From Bacteroidota bacterium (GTDB lineage: Bacteria > Bacteroidota > Bacteroidia > Chitinophagales > Chitinophagaceae), in assembly GCA_023392185.1 (NCBI GenBank), contig JAEVZP010000229.1, positions 1-30,896 on the forward strand: 30,896 nt of DNA, written 5' to 3'. Numbering within the stretch: position 1 is the stretch's first letter; every line of letters begins with the position of its first letter. The translations under genes and the position numbers were made by a program. Below the pieces are notes generated by a model, which saw nothing but the letters and a program-made list of their open reading frames with translations, was not told the origin of the DNA and did no database searches. Below are positions 14,732-23,621 of this stretch, piece after piece.

Positions 14732-15736
14732 TCAGCGCCCGGCTGCCGTCAGCACCGATTGCAGCAATTGCCCATAGAAAGTTTTCAGATCGATGCCGGC
14801 TGCGCGCACCTGCTGCGGGATGATGCTGGCTTCGCTTTGTCCGGGCATGGTATTCACCTCCAGAAAAAACAGCCGGTTGGTGTCGCGTTGGAGGATAAAA
14901 TCGATGCGTACCACGCCCCGGCAATGCAAATGCCGGTAAATATAAGCCGCTTTTTTCCGCAGATCTTCCAGCACCGCTTCGGTGATGGGCGCCGGAGTGA
15001 TTTCCTCGGTAACGCCTTGGGTGTATTTCGCCTCGTAGTCGAAAAACTCGTTCTGGCTTTTAATCTCGGTGGGCGGCAGCACCTCAATGGTGTCGCCGGC
15101 ACGATACACGCCAATGGTCAACTCGCGACCTTCGATAAATTCTTCAATCAGCACCTGGTTGTCTTCCCGGAACGCCTTGTTGATCGCCGGCAAAAGCTCC
15201 GACACTTCTTTTACTTTGGAGATGCCGAGGCTCGATCCGCTTTCGGCCGGTTTTACAAAAACCGGCAACTTCAGGTTTTCCAGAATCGCACCAATGCTGT
15301 AAGGATATTCTTTGGTCAGGTGTTCAGACCGGGCAATGTCTACGATGCCGAAATCCTTCACCACGCTGTTACAAAATTTCTTATTGAAAGTCAGCGCGCT
15401 TACAATGGCGTTGCAGGTGGTGTAGGGAATGCCCACCATATCGAAGTAGCCCTGCAGGCGACCGTCTTCGCCGGGCGTGCCGTGAACGGCAATAAAAGCC
15501 GCATCAAAAGTAATTTTGCGGCCTTCGAGGGTAAGTGAAAAATCATTTTTATCGATCTCAATACCGGAAACGGCGGCTTCATCAGGCGCATAATACCAGG
15601 AATCGCGGGTAATAATGACCGGATAAATGTCGTACAGGGCCGGGTCCAGATTCTGACGAATGGTTTTGGCCGTGCGCAGCGAGATGACCGACTCGCCGGA
15701 ATAGCCGCCGGCGACCAGGGCGATATTTTTTTTCAT
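14732..15736 (-). CDS. ddl: D-alanine--D-alanine ligase
   Basis: 334 residues, full length. Ddl joins two D-alanines with ATP to make the dipeptide used by MurF in peptidoglycan precursor synthesis. Seen: the N-terminal substrate-binding motif GGYSGESVISL (conserved Glu15), the HGTPGEDG turn at about 85-92, the ATP-grasp segment KPAESGSSLGISKV, the IEEFIEGRELTIGVY region, and the metal-binding end VRIDFI...FFLEVNTMPGQSEASIIPQQ. All expected catalytic features are present. The ATG at 15736 gives the canonical MKKNIALVAGG start. It heads the ddl-PASTA-T9SS-rhodanese run; a -7-like TACTTTTA is 16 nt upstream. Confidence 0.96.
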   Translation of the reverse strand: MKKNIALVAGGYSGESVISLRTAKTIRQNLDPALYDIYPVIITRDSWYYAPDEAAVSGIEIDKNDFSLTLEGRKITFDAAFIAVHGTPGEDGRLQGYFDMVGIPYTTCNAIVSALTFNKKFCNSVVKDFGIVDIARSEHLTKEYPYSIGAILENLKLPVFVKPAESGSSLGISKVKEVSELLPAINKAFREDNQVLIEEFIEGRELTIGVYRAGDTIEVLPPTEIKSQNEFFDYEAKYTQGVTEEITPAPITEAVLEDLRKKAAYIYRHLHCRGVVRIDFILQRDTNRLFFLEVNTMPGQSEASIIPQQVRAAGIDLKTFYGQLLQSVLTAAGR

Positions 15737-15752
15737 GAAAAGATTGCGGGCG

Positions 15753-15760
15753 TAAAAGTA
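15753..15760 (-). promoter_or_regulatory. Candidate -7 box TACTTTTA upstream of ddl
   Basis: TACTTTTA, one mismatch from TAnnTTTG, 16 nt before the ddl ATG. The same octamer precedes the T9SS gene at 21155. Confidence 0.4.
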
Positions 15761-15831
15761 GGATTTCCGGGCGCTTGTCGCGCTACCGGACCTTTGGCAG
15801 CGGCTTGGGTGCAGCGCGAAAAGCGGGTTGT

Positions 15832-15841
15832 TTTCCGGAAA
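15832..15841. repeat. TTTCCGGAAA palindrome
   Basis: Perfect copy in the 193-bp gap between the SNF2 gene and ddl, about 90 bp past the SNF2 stop. The rest of this gap holds the ddl -7 box and a weak AGGCC/GGCCT stem close to the SNF2 stop. Confidence 0.8.
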
Positions 15842-15929
15842 AAAAATCCGGTGCAGCGGTCCACAAAAGGTTGCTGTTGCATAAAGCTTTTGTTCGGTTT
15901 TGGTTTAAAGGCCAAACTGCCGGCCTCTC

Positions 15930-18900
15930 TTATCCCAGCAAAAACACGAGGTCTTCGCGGGACAGTCGTTTGAGGAAGGCGCCGTCGTCGCCCACCAGGT
16001 CTTCGGCCAGGGCTTTTTTGCGGGCCTGCAATTGCATCATTTTTTCTTCAATACTGTCGCGGCAAATCATGCGGTAGGCAAATACCGGTTTGGTTTGCCC
16101 GATCCGGTGCGTCCGGTCGATGGCCTGCTGTTCCACGGCCGGATTCCACCACGGATCCACCAGATACACGTATTCCGCCGCCGTCAGGTTGAGGCCGACC
16201 CCACCCGCTTTGAGCGAAATCAGAAACACCCGGCAGTCTTCTTCTTCCTGAAAACGCCGCACGGCCTCGCGCCGTTCTGTTGCACTGCTGCTGCCGTCAA
16301 AATAAGCGTAGGCGATGCCGTCGGCCTCCAGCCGCTGCCGGATGAGGGCCAGCATGCCGATAAACTGCGAGAACACCAGCACCTTGTGATTTCCGGTATT
16401 TTCTTCCAGTTCCCGCATCAGCTCTTCGAGCTTCACGCTGTGGTTTTCGGCTTCGCCCTGTGTATCAGCCAGCGCCGTTGCATCGCAGATCTGACGCAGC
16501 CGGGTGAGGCCCTGCAGGATGTGAAACTGTGACCGCTCGATGCCCTGTTGATCAATAAGTCCCAGGATTTGATCTTTAAAAACGACCCGCCAGGCGTCAT
16601 AGGCTTTGCGCTGGGCCGGGCCCATTTCGCAGTACAACACAATCTCCGTTTTGGGCGGCAGGTCTTTGGCGACCTGCCCTTTGGTGCGGCGCAAGAGGAA
16701 AGGATAGGTCAGTTGCCGCAGTTGCTTTTTGGTACCTTCCTCGCCGAATTTGTCGATGGGGGTGGCAAACTCGTTCATAAAGAACTCGCGGCTGCCCAGC
16801 ATGCCGGGATTGAGAAAGTTCATCTGCGAATACAGGTCGAACGTGTTGTTCTGCACCGGGGTGCCGCTCAGCGCCAGCCGGTGTTTGGCCTGGAGCAGCA
16901 GCGCCGCTTTGGCCACCTGGCTCTGCGGATTTTTAATCGCCTGGCTTTCGTCCAGCACAATCAGGTCGTATTCCACTTCGCGAAACGCTTTGATGTCGCT
17001 GCGCATCGTGCCGTAGGTGGTAATCACAATATCGTGGCCGGAAATGCTGCCGGCCGAAGCCTTGCGGCGCGGACCATGGTGAATATACACCCGCAGATGG
17101 GGAGCAAACTTGGCTACCTCTGCCTCCCAGTTATAGATCAGCGTGGTAGGACAGACCACCAGTAAGGTAGCAGCCGGATTTTTGCTTTTGAGAAACAGGT
17201 AGAAAGCCAGCGCCTGTACGGTTTTGCCCAGGCCCATATCATCGGCCAGGATGCCGCCCCAGCCAGCCTCGTGGAGAAACACCAGCCACTGAAAACCGGC
17301 CAGCTGATAGGGCCGCAGGGCAGCCTGCAGGTGTTCCGGCGCGTCCAGCCGACTGAAGTCTTCGGTGGCGATAGCCATCAGCCTTTCTTTCTTTGCTACC
17401 AGCTCGCGCAGGAGGCTTTCTTCGTCCACCTCTGCCAGCAGCTGTTCGATCACGCCAAAGTGAGTGCTGCGCAGCCGGATATCACCGCCGCGCACCTCTC
17501 CCATCTTGAGCAGCAAAGCATATTTGGCGCGCCACTCTTCGGGCAGCAGACCAATAGAGCCGTCGGGCAGGCGCACATAGTTTTGCCGGGCGGCAAGTGC
17601 TTTTTTGATTTCCGGAAGCCGGACCGGCTGATCGCCGTATTGCACCACCAGGTGGGCGTCAAACCAGTCGATGCCGCTCGAAATACTCAATCGTGTTTCC
17701 GGCTTATGGGTGTTGAGCCGCAGGCTGCGCAAACCGGAAAGGCCCACCACTTCCACGTCCATCTCTTTCATCACCTCCAGAAACCGGAAAAACCAGTTGT
17801 CGGAAAGCACCGCCGCCGCCGGCACAAAAAATACCGGTTCCGCTGCCGAGCGCACCATGTCGGAATGCAGCGACTGCACAGCCTGGAGGAAAAGAGACTC
17901 GGCCGAGAGGTCGCGCTCCTGCAGCACCACCCGTCCGTCTTCGGCCAGCCGCACGATGGCGTCCTGTCCGCCAATCACCTCGGTGTCGCCGTAGCGGGCA
18001 ACCGGCCGGAGTACCAGCGCTGTTTCGCGTTCTTCGAGATACAGCCGCAGCCGGGGTGCTACTGCCGGCCGGGCCACGGTGAGGGCCGGCGCAAAATCCA
18101 GATGTACTTCTTCGGGCCAGCGCAGCACCGTTTCTTCTAAATAGGCCGGCCAGGCATCGGTGGCGATCTGTTTCCTGAAATGCTCGCGCATCCAGGCTTC
18201 GCTGAGCAAGGCCACTCCCGGCGTTGCCACGGTATAGACCGTGTGCTGATGACACAGCAGCGCAGCATTGAGCAGGGCTACTTCTTTCTCCGGCAGGTTG
18301 TAAGACCGGATGCGCCAGCTTACCTGTTGGCGGATAATGCCTTTTTTATCTTTTTGAAACGACACCACCGGCTGTGCTACCACATCCGAAAACGCGATGC
18401 CTTCTCCACCGGAAACGGCCGCATCGGCCGGCAGCAGACAGCCGTCTGTTGTTTCCCTGAGCGTTCGCAGCAGTTGCTGGTATTTCGGCACCAGATATTC
18501 CCACAGCGCCAGCCGGTATTCGTCGGTCAGTTTTTCCTCTACCGGCCCATTGCCCTGAAGCAGTGTAGCACCAAACGGAATGATTCTTTGCAGGTAGCGG
18601 AGCGCTTCTTCGGTCTGCACTTTCCGGAAAAGAGGAAGCCACTCCTGTTGATTTTCTTCAAAATCGGTAGCCGTTACCGGGCCGTTCAGTTCTACTGCGG
18701 CATAGGGTTTCCCGACGTTGCCATCTGCGGTTTGCCGGGCCTTGAGCAGCTGCCAGGCTACATGTGGATATACCGCTGGCTGCCGTTGCAGCGCCGGAAT
18801 CAGGTGCAGTTTTTCCGGGGGCGGCGGAGGCGTAACAGCAGCGGTGGTAGCCGCTGGCGCTGGCCGGGCTTCCGGTTTAGCCGCTGTCCCCGAAGCCGGC

Positions 18901-19703
18901 TTTGCCAGTCTTTTGATAGAAGGATCCAGCACACGCAGGGAAGGCTTTCCGTGCTGATCGTAGGTAAAGGCAAATTTCCCTTTGAGATTGTCGGTTAATT
19001 TATAACCATACAGGCTAAGCAGCCGGGCTTTTTGTTCGTCCCAGTTGCGCAGGCCATGAAAATAATCGGCACCCTGCTGATACAGCACCTGCAAGAAGGT
19101 TACGGCTTTGTGGTAACACAGCGGCACGCGGGTTTCGTCGCAATCGCAGGAAGTATCAAAATAACGCTCTTCGTTTTGCCGGAGTTGCACCCGGAAGACG
19201 GCGTCCGTCTGCCCGTCGGGCACATCGGCTTCCACGGCATTGGCAGCAGCAGGAAGCAAAGTTGCGACGCGGTTGCGGGCCGCGTCGCGGGCGCGCTCCA
19301 TAATATCGGGCGTACTGAAAACGCGCAGCATCGCTTCCGAGACGGAACGCAGACGCAGCATGGTATGCTTCTGATCGTAATGGATGCCCTCGCCGCCGAG
19401 AATGCCACTCTGCGCGAGGTCCTGGAGCTGGAAAAGCGCGGCTACCTTGTGGCGACACAGTTCGCTCAGGTTGTAAGGACACTGGCAGCGCACCGACAGT
19501 TCCTTCGGGTTGTTGTATTTCTGCACAACAACGGTATAGAAGTTCTGATACTGGTCGTTGCGCACCCGGAAGCGGGCCTGCTCAATGAATGGATCATTGT
19601 CCATCAGGCTGGCACCGCCACTGCTGTAGATGCGCTTTCCGCGCCGGATCATCTCTTCAGAACCGTGATTATAAATATATTTCAGGAGGGGAGAAAGCGC
19701 CAT
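15930..19703 (-). CDS. SNF2-family (RapA/HepA-like) ATPase with two SWIM zinc motifs
   Basis: About 1257 residues from the ATG at 19701-19703. The N-terminal third carries two SWIM-type motifs of identical spacing, C73-x-C75-x7-C83-x-H85 and C186-x-C188-x7-C196-x-H198. The C-terminal half is a complete SNF2 motor: motif Q/I LRPYQLAGFQWL and ADDMGLGKT (Lys about 827), motif II DESQ (variant of DEAH), motif III LSGTPVQNN, then helicase-C motifs VLVFSQF, KAGGVGLNLT and DRTHRIGQ. Such proteins move along double-stranded DNA or remodel protein-DNA complexes; bacterial partners are mostly unknown. An upstream GTG at 19766 was rejected because a TACCTTTG -7 box lies between the two starts. The gene is monocistronic. 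Confidence 0.92.
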   Translation of the reverse strand: MALSPLLKYIYNHGSEEMIRRGKRIYSSGGASLMDNDPFIEQARFRVRNDQYQNFYTVVVQKYNNPKELSVRCQCPYNLSELCRHKVAALFQLQDLAQSGILGGEGIHYDQKHTMLRLRSVSEAMLRVFSTPDIMERARDAARNRVATLLPAAANAVEADVPDGQTDAVFRVQLRQNEERYFDTSCDCDETRVPLCYHKAVTFLQVLYQQGADYFHGLRNWDEQKARLLSLYGYKLTDNLKGKFAFTYDQHGKPSLRVLDPSIKRLAKPASGTAAKPEARPAPAATTAAVTPPPPPEKLHLIPALQRQPAVYPHVAWQLLKARQTADGNVGKPYAAVELNGPVTATDFEENQQEWLPLFRKVQTEEALRYLQRIIPFGATLLQGNGPVEEKLTDEYRLALWEYLVPKYQQLLRTLRETTDGCLLPADAAVSGGEGIAFSDVVAQPVVSFQKDKKGIIRQQVSWRIRSYNLPEKEVALLNAALLCHQHTVYTVATPGVALLSEAWMREHFRKQIATDAWPAYLEETVLRWPEEVHLDFAPALTVARPAVAPRLRLYLEERETALVLRPVARYGDTEVIGGQDAIVRLAEDGRVVLQERDLSAESLFLQAVQSLHSDMVRSAAEPVFFVPAAAVLSDNWFFRFLEVMKEMDVEVVGLSGLRSLRLNTHKPETRLSISSGIDWFDAHLVVQYGDQPVRLPEIKKALAARQNYVRLPDGSIGLLPEEWRAKYALLLKMGEVRGGDIRLRSTHFGVIEQLLAEVDEESLLRELVAKKERLMAIATEDFSRLDAPEHLQAALRPYQLAGFQWLVFLHEAGWGGILADDMGLGKTVQALAFYLFLKSKNPAATLLVVCPTTLIYNWEAEVAKFAPHLRVYIHHGPRRKASAGSISGHDIVITTYGTMRSDIKAFREVEYDLIVLDESQAIKNPQSQVAKAALLLQAKHRLALSGTPVQNNTFDLYSQMNFLNPGMLGSREFFMNEFATPIDKFGEEGTKKQLRQLTYPFLLRRTKGQVAKDLPPKTEIVLYCEMGPAQRKAYDAWRVVFKDQILGLIDQQGIERSQFHILQGLTRLRQICDATALADTQGEAENHSVKLEELMRELEENTGNHKVLVFSQFIGMLALIRQRLEADGIAYAYFDGSSSATERREAVRRFQEEEDCRVFLISLKAGGVGLNLTAAEYVYLVDPWWNPAVEQQAIDRTHRIGQTKPVFAYRMICRDSIEEKMMQLQARKKALAEDLVGDDGAFLKRLSREDLVFLLG

Positions 19704-19726
19704 GCGGGAAGCGAAAAAGCAATCGG

Positions 19727-19734
19727 CAAAGGTA
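19727..19734 (-). promoter_or_regulatory. -7 box TACCTTTG upstream of the SNF2 gene
   Basis: Exact match to TAnnTTTG, 23 nt before the ATG at 19703. It helps decide the start codon. No clear -33 TTG is seen. Confidence 0.55.
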
Positions 19735-19917
19735 CGGCATAAGGCCGGGGAAGGGTGTTGCTCCACCGCCTTTTAGCGAATGATTTCCGGGATTCGGCCA
19801 AAAAAGCACATTGGCTTTTGACATCTAAAAAAAGCTTGTTTGGGTTGGAAACAGAAAAACCGCCCAGAAAGTCAAAGCCGAAGCGCTGACAGGGTGCGCT
19901 TCCATTCGCTTTCAACA

Positions 19918-19945
19918 AAAACGCCCCGCACCGGCAGGACGTTTT
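19918..19945 (-). terminator. Terminator after the T9SS gene
   Basis: Minus strand: a 12-bp stem AAAACGTCCTGC/GCGGGGCGTTTT (with G-U pairs), loop CGGT, then T-rich TGTT. It overlaps a TTTCCGGAAA copy at its 5' foot. Confidence 0.75.
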
Positions 19946-19952
19946 CCGGAAA
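19943..19952. repeat. TTTCCGGAAA palindrome
   Basis: Perfect copy 21 bp past the stop of the T9SS gene, with the extension TTTCCGGAAATCAG shared with 4271 and 29441. The rest of the gap 19767-19973 shows nothing else clear. Confidence 0.8.
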
Positions 19953-19973
19953 TCAGGGGCTCTTTGGCCTTCC

Positions 19974-21155
19974 TTACTCTACACTCAGCGGTATGCTCGT
20001 AACCAGCGCGCCGCCTGCGGTAAACTGCAGATAATAAATGCCGGGTGTGGCGAGGGCCTCGGCCTGCAAACGGGCTGCACCGGCAACTGGGATCAAAGTG
20101 CCTTTACCGACCGTTTGACCAGCCATGTTGATAAGAACATAGTGCAATGCGCTGCCGTCGTGACCTGCAATTTCCAGGTTTACAGTCTGCGCCTGCACCG
20201 GATTTGGGTAGGCCTGGACGCCATTCCGGATATTTACGTTTGCAATCCCCTGTGGTACCAGGTGGTTTACATGCACATCCATGCGCTCTACGTTGGAAGC
20301 AGAGAAACTGCTGTCGCGATACAGGGCGCTGAGCAAGGCCATCCGCTCACCGGCGCGGAAGAAATCGTAATAAAAACGGTTGGTTTGAAATCCCTGCGAA
20401 AGCCCGAAAGCGCTGAGCAATTGAGCCGACGCGGGCGAACCGGCCATAAAAAAGCTGTCTGCCTGGAGCATCACGGTTTTCACCATCAATACATTCATGG
20501 GAACCGAGGGGCTGCCGTTGCTGTCTTTTACCTGCATTTTGCCCCACCCTACAACCTGGTTGGTGTAGGCGATCCTTGTTTTACGCTGACAAGGCGTGTT
20601 GTTGAGGCCATAGGCAGCTACGGTCAGGTTGAAAGAGGTTGTAAACTGATAATGCGAGCTCCAGCTGCTGCCCAGGGTTGCCGGAAAGCCAACAGCGGTC
20701 CGCGGTGAAGTGTAGGCTGATATCTGCGCCGGGAATACCATACTGTCATTACTGCCACCCGTCATGGCTGCGAGAGAGAATGCCTGATGCCGGATCTTTT
20801 GACCCAAATATTGAAATCCGCTGGTATTCAGCACACCAGCTTCTTCTACACCGTAAGACAGCGCAGGCCCAACCGGATAAATGAGCGTGTCGTAAAAGGT
20901 AGCCGCCGGGAAAGCAGGATCCGAAAAAGTTCCCTCGTGGTAAGTCCGGACGTTGTTTGGGTCGTAGACCACATTAGTAAGGTTCCAGCTTGCATTGGCA
21001 GCCGGCGTCAGAACCGGATCGGAACTGTTGGAATCCAGCCGAAAAGCCGTTTCCGTTTGGGGCCGCCAGGTGCCGTAGGCCGCCTGGTTGAGTGTGATCT
21101 GGGTAGCAGCTGGAGCGGCTATGGCCAGCAGCGATGCGATCAACAGGGATTTCAT
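19974..21155 (-). CDS. Secreted protein with T9SS type A sorting domain
   Basis: 393 residues. A signal peptide is seen at 1-18 (SLLIASLLAIAAPAAT). The region from about 20 to 300 has no recognised catalytic motif; it is rich in Ser, Thr, Tyr and Asn, as expected of an all-beta secreted protein. The C-terminal sorting domain begins near residue 312 with VQAYPNPVQAQTVNLEIAG, followed by a YVLINMAGQTVGKG turn and the ATPGIYYLQF strand. The protein is predicted to be exported by Sec and the type IX system. Two cysteines at most, so not disulfide-rich. It has its own -7-like box and terminator, so it is probably a single-gene unit. The ATG at 21155 leads straight into the signal peptide. Confidence 0.8.
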   Translation of the reverse strand: MKSLLIASLLAIAAPAATQITLNQAAYGTWRPQTETAFRLDSNSSDPVLTPAANASWNLTNVVYDPNNVRTYHEGTFSDPAFPAATFYDTLIYPVGPALSYGVEEAGVLNTSGFQYLGQKIRHQAFSLAAMTGGSNDSMVFPAQISAYTSPRTAVGFPATLGSSWSSHYQFTTSFNLTVAAYGLNNTPCQRKTRIAYTNQVVGWGKMQVKDSNGSPSVPMNVLMVKTVMLQADSFFMAGSPASAQLLSAFGLSQGFQTNRFYYDFFRAGERMALLSALYRDSSFSASNVERMDVHVNHLVPQGIANVNIRNGVQAYPNPVQAQTVNLEIAGHDGSALHYVLINMAGQTVGKGTLIPVAGAARLQAEALATPGIYYLQFTAGGALVTSIPLSVE

Positions 21156-21179
21156 ATGGAAATGATTTAAGAATAGATG

Positions 21180-21187
21180 TAAAAGTA
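21180..21187 (-). promoter_or_regulatory. Candidate -7 box TACTTTTA
   Basis: Same octamer as before ddl, 24 nt upstream of the ATG at 21155. The rest of the 238-bp gap 21156-21393 holds the Pit terminator and nothing else obvious. Confidence 0.4.
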
Positions 21188-21345
21188 ATAGGAATCATTA
21201 GAAACTAATTAACAATGGGACCATGTGGCTGATTTTTGTTATGAACTTTTGCTGTGTTGGTTTTGGAAAAGATGCATTCCGCCTTCTTGTTTTCGCATTA
21301 CCATTTTAAATCACTCGTAGAAACGCGACAGTTACCCGCTAAAAA

Positions 21346-21375
21346 AAGAACGCCCTGCAACAGCAGGACGTTCTT
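21346..21375 (-). terminator. Strong intrinsic terminator after the Pit gene
   Basis: Minus strand: stem AAGAACGTCCTGC/GCAGGGCGTTCTT (13 positions, one mismatch), loop TGTT, then a run of T. It lies 18 bp after the Pit stop. The AACGTCCTGC arm is shared with the terminator at 19918-19945. Confidence 0.85.
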
Positions 21376-21393
21376 CGGGAGCGGCAATCTTTT

Positions 21394-22833
21394 CTACTCT
21401 ACAAACAAGCTAAAAATCTTGTATACACCAGCAGCCATTAGTGCGCTTACCGGAATGGTGAGAATCCAGGCCCACAACAGGTTGATGGTAACGCCCCAGC
21501 GCACGGCACTCAGTCGTTTGGTAGCGCCCACACCGATGATAGAGCCGGTAATGGTATGAGTAGTTGAAACCGGAATCTTGAGGTTTTCAGTCAGGAACAG
21601 CGTAATAGCACCGGCCGTCTCGGCAGCCACCCCTTCGAAAGGCGTAACCTTGGTAATGCGGCTGCCCATGGTTTTGATAATCTTCCAGCCGCCGCTCATT
21701 GTTCCAACGGCAATGGCAACATAACAGGCCAGCGGCACCCACACCGGCATCTCACTGAAGTCGGTAATCTGCCCGCCTGCAATCAGTGCAGCGGTGATAA
21801 TCCCCATAACTTTTTGCGCGTCGTTTCCGCCGTGGCCAATGGAGAAGGCCGCTGAAGAAACCAGCTGCATGCGCTTCAGCCATCGTTGCGATTCCATGAA
21901 GTTCAGGCTGCTCAGAAACAGCGTGAACAGACTCATCACGAAAACGATAAAGCCCAGCAGAAACCATTTAAAGTTATGGCCAAAGAACACTACACGCACC
22001 AGCTCTGAGCCCCAGGCTACCTGAAAAGGTTCTTTCAGATCCAGTGTCTCGCCTTTGCGACGCACGGTATAGGTAAAATCCTGTCCGGGTTGCAGTGCTT
22101 TCATCTCCCGGTCGAGCGCCAGGTCGGTTTGCAGGGCCGTACCATTGAAAGACAGGATAGAATCGCCCTTCTGAAAGCCCATGCGCTGTGCAGGACTTTT
22201 ATTACTCAGGTCAGTCACCAGCGCTACGCCGGAGGACTTATCCCAGGCGGTGCGCATCCCGGCAATATGGGTGGCTTTCGTGTCGATCTGAAAATACAGA
22301 AGAATCACAACAGCTGCCATCACGCCCAAGGCAACCAGTTTGGGACCGGGTCCTTTCTTAAAGGCATGGAGAAACCAGGTAGAGATGATAAAGGCCATGA
22401 TCATCCCCACCAGCGGCGCCAACACGATAAAAGCGACTGTTTTCAGAACCGGTTCGCTGTTGATGGCACTGAAAGAAGCGTGGGCAATGGCCGCACCTGC
22501 AAAACCGCCGATCAGGGTGTGGGAGGAAGAAGAAGGAATGCCAAACCACCAGGTGATCAGGTTCCAGATAATGGCTGCAATGAGGCCGGAGGCAATCACC
22601 GGAAGGGTAATGGCAGAAGTATCTACCGTTTTGGCAATGGTATCAGCCACGCCGTGGTCGCGAAAGATAAAAAAGGCAGCAAAGTTGAACAGCGCCGCCC
22701 ACAGCACCGCCTGGAAAGGGGTTAGCACCTTCGTAGAAACCACCGTGGCAATTGAGTTGGCTGCGTCATGAAAGCCATTGATATAGTCAAAGGCCAGCGC
22801 CAGCACAATAATCGCTATCAGTAAAGGAGTCAT
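21394..22833 (-). CDS. Pit-family phosphate transporter with inserted PDZ-like domain
   Basis: 479 residues. The PHO4/Pit family is defined by two inverted halves each with a signature; both are present: GFHDAANSIAT at 20-30 and GHGGNDAQKVMG at 333-344. Further family features are GIPSSSSHTLIGG (98-110) and IPVSTTHTITGS in the C-terminal half. About ten hydrophobic helices are visible. Between the halves, residues about 200-265 are soluble and look like a PDZ domain (SPAQRMGFQKGDSILSFNG, then a FTYTVRRKGE strand). Pit carriers move metal-phosphate with H+ or Na+; substrate here is inferred as phosphate. It is the second gene after the DUF47 gene with a 24-bp gap, and is followed by a strong terminator. 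Confidence 0.92.
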   Translation of the reverse strand: MTPLLIAIIVLALAFDYINGFHDAANSIATVVSTKVLTPFQAVLWAALFNFAAFFIFRDHGVADTIAKTVDTSAITLPVIASGLIAAIIWNLITWWFGIPSSSSHTLIGGFAGAAIAHASFSAINSEPVLKTVAFIVLAPLVGMIMAFIISTWFLHAFKKGPGPKLVALGVMAAVVILLYFQIDTKATHIAGMRTAWDKSSGVALVTDLSNKSPAQRMGFQKGDSILSFNGTALQTDLALDREMKALQPGQDFTYTVRRKGETLDLKEPFQVAWGSELVRVVFFGHNFKWFLLGFIVFVMSLFTLFLSSLNFMESQRWLKRMQLVSSAAFSIGHGGNDAQKVMGIITAALIAGGQITDFSEMPVWVPLACYVAIAVGTMSGGWKIIKTMGSRITKVTPFEGVAAETAGAITLFLTENLKIPVSTTHTITGSIIGVGATKRLSAVRWGVTINLLWAWILTIPVSALMAAGVYKIFSLFVE

Positions 22834-22857
22834 AAACCGGAAATAAGATCGGGCCGA

Positions 22858-23499
22858 TTAAGAATATTTGATGATAATAGACTCAATGATATTGGCGGCG
22901 TCCTCACATTTGTCGGTCACCACTTCCAGCTCCTGATAAATGTCTTTGCGTTTGATCACCTCGATGGCGTTGGTTTCGGTGGCAAACAGCTTTTGAATGG
23001 CCGCGTCGAGCAGGTCGTCGGCTTCGTTTTCATAGCTATTGATATCCACACAACTCCGGGTAATAGCCACCAGGTCTTTCATATCGCGCAGTTCCCGAAC
23101 GGCTTTATGCAGCGACACCACTGACTTTTGAATGATAAAGGCAAACTGAATCATATAATCATCCACATTACCAAGGCCGTAGTTGATGATGTGTTTGGCT
23201 GATCCCCAGGTGTAATCGGCGATATCGTCCAGCGCGGTTACAAGCGAGTGAATATCTTCCCGGTCGAAGGGCGTGATGAAATTGCGGCCCAGTTCAATGA
23301 AAATGCGGTGCGTGATGTCATCACAGCGGTGTTCATAATCGTTGATGGCGCGCAGCGCATCCACGCGGGCATCGGGATCGGCGGTCTGAAGGGCCTTGGG
23401 AAAGGCGTCGGCCATTTCCTGAAGCACGCCCATAATCTCTTCGAAGAGGCTGTAGAATACCCGGTCTTTGGGGGTAAACATTTTGAGAAATCCTGCCAT
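22858..23499 (-). CDS. DUF47/PhoU-like Pit accessory protein
   Basis: 213 residues, entirely helical in character, matching the DUF47 (PhoU-like, TIGR00153) family whose genes commonly precede pit genes. Seen: the DYEHRCDDITHRIFIEL segment with conserved acidic residues, PFDREDIHSLVTALDDIADY, and the C-terminal CEDAANIIESIIIKYS. The paired EXXXD/DXXXD-type patterns are those that bind metal clusters in PhoU proteins. It probably modulates the adjacent Pit carrier at the inner membrane (known from the family, not shown here). The ATG at 23499 gives a normal family start. A TACATTTG box lies 17 nt upstream, and the porin gene is divergent, so the intergenic 23500-23621 may serve both directions. 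Confidence 0.9.
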   Translation of the reverse strand: MAGFLKMFTPKDRVFYSLFEEIMGVLQEMADAFPKALQTADPDARVDALRAINDYEHRCDDITHRIFIELGRNFITPFDREDIHSLVTALDDIADYTWGSAKHIINYGLGNVDDYMIQFAFIIQKSVVSLHKAVRELRDMKDLVAITRSCVDINSYENEADDLLDAAIQKLFATETNAIEVIKRKDIYQELEVVTDKCEDAANIIESIIIKYS

Positions 23500-23516
23500 G
23501 GCAACTAAAATTTAGG

Positions 23517-23524
23517 CAAATGTA
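23517..23524 (-). promoter_or_regulatory. -7 box TACATTTG for the DUF47-pit operon
   Basis: Exact TAnnTTTG on the minus strand, 17 nt before the ATG at 23499, in the divergent gap with the porin gene. Confidence 0.55.
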
Positions 23525-23621
23525 GCGGGCTGTTTTCCTCCAAAACGCAGGATTCCGGAAACTTAATGATTCGGTAATACAGCTCCTGTACCGCACCCAA
23601 GATCATGCCCAACCTTTGCAC

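Noticed and set aside
15930..19703. Defence-system helicase (DISARM or similar)
   Set aside because: No methyltransferase, nuclease or other defence gene is adjacent; neighbours are housekeeping and secreted-protein genes.
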